Shown here: positions 61,079-64,000 of the stretch, piece by piece
Numbering within the stretch: position 1 is the first letter of the stretch
How the letters are laid out: each line of letters begins with the position of its first letter
Source: RUG14223 sp051881075
Lineage (GTDB): Bacteria > Bacillota > Clostridia > Oscillospirales > Acutalibacteraceae
Assembly: GCA_051881075.1 (NCBI GenBank)
Contig: JBJEPE010000010.1
Span: 25,269 to 89,268 of the forward strand
DNA length: 64,000 nucleotides
Direction of reading: 5' to 3'
Translations under genes and position numbers: made by a program
The notes under the pieces: model-generated
Told to the model about the DNA's origin: nothing
The model's database searches: none
Seen by the model: only the letters and a program-made list of their open reading frames with translations

Positions 61079-62980
61079 TTACTCAAGCTCAAATGCGCCT
61101 GTGTAAAGCTGATAGTAGGTACCCTTAGCGTCAATCAATTCTTTATGACTGCCACGCTCAATTATCTTGCCGTGGTCAAGTACCATTATAACGTCAGAGT
61201 TCATAACGGTTGATAGGCGGTGAGCTATTACGAATACCGTTCTGCCCTCCATAAGCTTATCCATACCCCTTTGTACGATTGCCTCGGTACGGGTATCTAT
61301 AGATGATGTTGCCTCATCTAGTATCATTACAGGAGGATCGGCTACAGCCGCACGTGCTATGGCTATAAGCTGACGTTGACCCTGTGAAAGATTAGTTCCG
61401 TTATTTGATAACTCGGTCTGATATCCTCCCGGTAAACGTGTGATAAAGTCATCAGCGCCTGCAAGCTTTGCGGCATTGATACATTCTTCGTCTGTTGCGT
61501 CAAGCTTACCGTAGCGGATATTCTCCATAACCGTGCCTGTAAACAGGTTGGTGTCCTGTAGAACTATTCCGAGTGAACGGCGTAGGTCTGATTTTTTGAT
61601 TTTATTTATATTTATGCCGTCATAGCGGATTTTGCCGTCTGCTATGTCGTAAAATCTGTTAATAAGATTTGTGATAGTGGTTTTACCTGCGCCTGTTGCC
61701 CCTACAAAGGCTACCTTCTGTCCTGGCTCAGCGTAAACGTTTATATCATGCAGTACGGGTTTGCCTTCTTCATACTCAAAGTCTACGTCAAACATACGTA
61801 CATCGCCTTTAAGTAATGTGTAAGTGATAGTTCCGTCACTGTGTGGGTGCTTCCATGCCCATGTGCCTGTACGCTTTTTGCTCTCTGTTATAGTTCCGTC
61901 TTTAGCTACCTTTGCATTTACAAGCGTAACATATCCGTTATCTGCCTCGGCCTGTGCGTCCATAAGCGCAAATATACGCTCTGCACCTGCCATACCCATT
62001 ATAATAGAGTTTATCTGCTGTGATACTTGGTTTATGTTGCCTGTAAATTGCTTAGTCATGTTAAGGAACGGTACAATTATGCTTATATTAAAAGCTAAAC
62101 CGGAAAGACTGAAGTTTTTAGCGCCTGATATAAGGAACAGTCCGCCTGCAACCGCAACCAAAACATACAGTACGTTGCCTATATTCATTATAATAGGGCC
62201 AAGAGCATTTGCATAAGCGTGCGCCCTATAGCTGTCTTCACATAAAGCGTTGTTTATCTCATCAAAGTCTTTTTCACAGGCTTCTTCGTGGCAAAATACC
62301 TTAACTACCTTTTGACCGTTCATCATTTCCTGTATAAAGCCCTCTGCACGGCCTATTGACTTCTGCTGTCTGATAAAATATTTAGCAGAGCCGCCGCCTA
62401 TCTTCTTTGTAACAAGCATCATAAATATAACGCCGATAACAATTATAAGCGTCATCCATATACTATAGTATATCATTATACCGAATACTACCAATACTAT
62501 TGCACCTGAGCGGATTAAAGCAGGTAACGACTGCGAAACAAGCTGACGCAGTGTGTCGATATCATTTGTATAGTAGCTCATTATATCGCCGTGTTTATTG
62601 GTATCAAAGTACTTTATGGGTAAATTCTGCATACCGTCAAACATTGAACGGCGCATTTTGTTCAAAAAACCTTGTGTTATTACGGCACCAAGCTGTGTGT
62701 AAGCTACGATTGCAACGATAGATAGAATATACATTATTATAAGGAAAATCATTTTAGGGACAACTTCTTGATAAGCGGCACTCCAGTTGCCGGTAGCCTG
62801 CCATTTATCTATTATTGCAATTATCTTTTGGATGAATATATCAGGTATAGCGGCAACGCCGGAGGAGAAAAGAATACATATACCTGTCAGAGGCACAAGC
62901 ACCGGATAGTAGCCGATAAGCATTTTAATAATTCGTTTAAATACGCCTTTGTTGGAGGGGGCCTTATTAGTCCTTTTCAT
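61079..62980 (-). CDS. ABC exporter half, catalytically competent subunit
   Basis: 633 residues, second gene of a heterodimeric type I ABC exporter. Six membrane helices (about 20-330) with the coupling region IKYFDTNKHGDIMSYYTNDIDTL, then a linker insert of about 40 residues (VTLVNAKVAKDGTITESKKRTGTWAW) and the ATPase: Walker A VGATGAGKTTITNLI, Q-loop GIVLQDTNLFTGTVMENIRYG, signature NLSQGQRQLIAIARA (LSQGQ, not LSGGQ), Walker B VMILDEATSSIDT with the catalytic Glu and VIAHRLSTV with the switch His. The partner gene has the degenerate Walker B and H-loop. Start at 62980 with GGAGG 8 bases upstream; the frame's earlier ATG at 62995 overlaps that site. It overlaps the partner gene by 14 bases. 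Confidence 0.93.
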   Translation of the reverse strand: MKRTNKAPSNKGVFKRIIKMLIGYYPVLVPLTGICILFSSGVAAIPDIFIQKIIAIIDKWQATGNWSAAYQEVVPKMIFLIIMYILSIVAIVAYTQLGAVITQGFLNKMRRSMFDGMQNLPIKYFDTNKHGDIMSYYTNDIDTLRQLVSQSLPALIRSGAIVLVVFGIMIYYSIWMTLIIVIGVIFMMLVTKKIGGGSAKYFIRQQKSIGRAEGFIQEMMNGQKVVKVFCHEEACEKDFDEINNALCEDSYRAHAYANALGPIIMNIGNVLYVLVAVAGGLFLISGAKNFSLSGLAFNISIIVPFLNMTKQFTGNINQVSQQINSIIMGMAGAERIFALMDAQAEADNGYVTLVNAKVAKDGTITESKKRTGTWAWKHPHSDGTITYTLLKGDVRMFDVDFEYEEGKPVLHDINVYAEPGQKVAFVGATGAGKTTITNLINRFYDIADGKIRYDGININKIKKSDLRRSLGIVLQDTNLFTGTVMENIRYGKLDATDEECINAAKLAGADDFITRLPGGYQTELSNNGTNLSQGQRQLIAIARAAVADPPVMILDEATSSIDTRTEAIVQRGMDKLMEGRTVFVIAHRLSTVMNSDVIMVLDHGKIIERGSHKELIDAKGTYYQLYTGAFELE

Positions 62981-64000
62981 TTTCACTACCTCCATTCGTC
63001 TGCTGTGTATAAACTTCGTTATATATCTTACTTGTTTTGAGCAATTCGCTGTGTGTACCTATATCGCTGATACGGCCGTTATCCATAACTATTATCATAT
63101 CGGCATCCTCTACAGAGGCGATACGCTGTGCTATAATAAGCTTAGTAGTTTCGGGGATAAACTTTTTAAAGCCTGCACGAATAAGAGCATCGGTCTTAGT
63201 ATCTACAGCACTTGTAGAGTCGTCAAGAATTAATATCTTAGGCTTTTTGAGCAATGCTCTGGCAATACACAAGCGTTGCTTTTGACCGCCCGAAACGTTA
63301 GTACCGCCCTGCTCTATTTTGGTATCGTAGCCATCGGGGAATGTACGTACAAACTCGTCTGCCTGAGCAAGCTTACAAGCTTCAATAAGCTCCTCATCTG
63401 TTGCGTTGGGATTGCCCCAGCGTAGGTTATCTTTAATAGTGCCTGAGAATAACAGATTTTTCTGTAAAACCATAGCAACTGCGCCACGCAGCTCCTCAAT
63501 ATCGTACTCTCTGACATCTCTGCCGCCTACTTTAACGCTGCCCTCGGTAGTATCGTACAGACGGGGGATAAGCTGAACAAGAGAAGATTTACTTGAACCC
63601 GTACCGCCTATTATACCTACTGTCATGCCTGACTTAATGTGTAGATTAATGTCTGCAAGCGCATACTTTTTAGCAGCTTGCGAATATTTAAAGCTAACGT
63701 TTTCAAAATCTATTGATCCGTCTGCTATCTCTTTAGCGGGTTTTTCACAATTTCTGAGTGACGGTGTTTCTTCAAGTACCTCATAAATACGCTTTGCTGA
63801 TTCACCTGACATTGTTATCATAACATATATCATAGATAACATCATTAGCGCTGTGAGTATAAGAACACCGTACGTGAGTATTGCGGATATCTGGCCTACA
63901 TCAACAGTAGTGCCCTTATGCACTATCGCAAGCTTAGAGCCTACAAAAAGAACAAATACCGTGTTAAAGTACATACATATCTGCATAAGCGGAGTATTCA
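62967..64000 (-). CDS. ABC exporter half, degenerate subunit (5' end beyond window)
   Basis: C-terminal 343 residues of an ABC exporter; the start and most membrane helices lie past the right edge. Visible: the last helices, then Walker A IGGTGSSKSSLVQLI, Q-loop AMVLQKNLLFSGTIKDNLRWG, signature NVSGGQKQRLCIARALL, Walker B ILILDDSTSAVDT where the catalytic Glu is Asp, and LIIAQRIASV where the switch His is Gln. These two changes mark the non-hydrolysing site of heterodimers such as BmrCD or TM287/288. The intact signature completes the working site with the partner's Walker motifs. It ends GGSENEKD, overlapping the next gene by 14 bases. Confidence 0.92.
   Translation of the reverse strand, partial: NTPLMQICMYFNTVFVLFVGSKLAIVHKGTTVDVGQISAILTYGVLILTALMMLSMIYVMITMSGESAKRIYEVLEETPSLRNCEKPAKEIADGSIDFENVSFKYSQAAKKYALADINLHIKSGMTVGIIGGTGSSKSSLVQLIPRLYDTTEGSVKVGGRDVREYDIEELRGAVAMVLQKNLLFSGTIKDNLRWGNPNATDEELIEACKLAQADEFVRTFPDGYDTKIEQGGTNVSGGQKQRLCIARALLKKPKILILDDSTSAVDTKTDALIRAGFKKFIPETTKLIIAQRIASVEDADMIIVMDNGRISDIGTHSELLKTSKIYNEVYTQQTNGGSENEKD

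Overview
The window looks like an AT-rich chromosome segment from a spore-forming Clostridia, most likely the Oscillospiraceae/Ruminococcaceae (Ruminococcus-like). Support: the gene order nusB - tsaD-like - xseA - xseB - ispA - dxs - tlyA - nadK - argR - recN; the forespore/mother-cell genes yqfC, yqfD and a ylbJ homologue; a gatCAB operon ending in an archaeal-type aspartyl-tRNA synthetase; and many small families typical of gut Clostridia (DUF1836, DUF4358, DUF4428, DUF6514-like, LytR-CpsA-Psr proteins, YfhO). I saw no rRNA, tRNA, CRISPR array, phage gene or insertion sequence. The assignment is inference from gene content, not from a marker gene.

Layout. 1-4.7 kb (minus): gatC-gatA-gatB-aspS2, the tRNA-dependent amidation module, behind a sigma-A promoter and a leader whose 3' end can fold as a terminator or, alternatively, pair with an upstream segment. 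4.75-10.5 kb: a minus-strand operon DUF308 - MMPL transporter - secreted Leu-x-x-Gly heptad protein, divergent from a TetR regulator, with palindromes in between. 10.5-24.6 kb (plus): uracil-DNA glycosylase, then the housekeeping cluster from nusB to recN, a PHP phosphatase, a class V aminotransferase-fold protein and an ABC exporter. 24.7-28.2 kb (minus): a YcxB-like protein and two tandem LCP cell-wall ligases, divergent from a YfhO membrane protein (28.5-31.0 kb). 31-38 kb: a PepV-type dipeptidase, a DUF4358 protein, a GDSL esterase (minus), and a DUF1836 - ABC ATPase - ABC permease - diguanylate cyclase operon. 38.6-44.9 kb (plus): class A PBP, hom, lysC (with an internal start for a beta subunit), a small lipoprotein and a methyltransferase. 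45-51.4 kb (minus): pmbA/tldE-tldD, asnB and ylbJ. 51.5-57.3 kb: yqfC-yqfD, a PflX-like radical SAM protein and a small DUF6514-like protein (both minus), dusB, a frameshifted lipoprotein and a zinc-ribbon protein. 57.4-64 kb: two hypothetical membrane proteins, a NUDIX hydrolase, an M14 carboxypeptidase, a possible orphan small RNA, and a heterodimeric ABC exporter whose first gene runs off the right edge.

How the genes work together. Aspartate metabolism recurs: aspS2 plus GatCAB makes Asn-tRNA (and Gln-tRNA) by transamidation, asnB makes free asparagine, and hom-lysC start the Thr/Met/Lys branches. Cell-envelope work also recurs: dxs/ispA supply isoprenoid precursors, while the PBP, two LCP ligases, YfhO, the M14 and PepV peptidases and the LysC branch towards diaminopimelate concern wall assembly and turnover.

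Most unusual items: the attenuator-like gatC leader, a promoter-terminator pair without a gene at about 60.83-61.0 kb, the lysC internal ribosome-binding site, the heptad/MMPL module, a lipoprotein gene with two compensating frameshifts, and the GGDEF protein lacking its inhibitory site.
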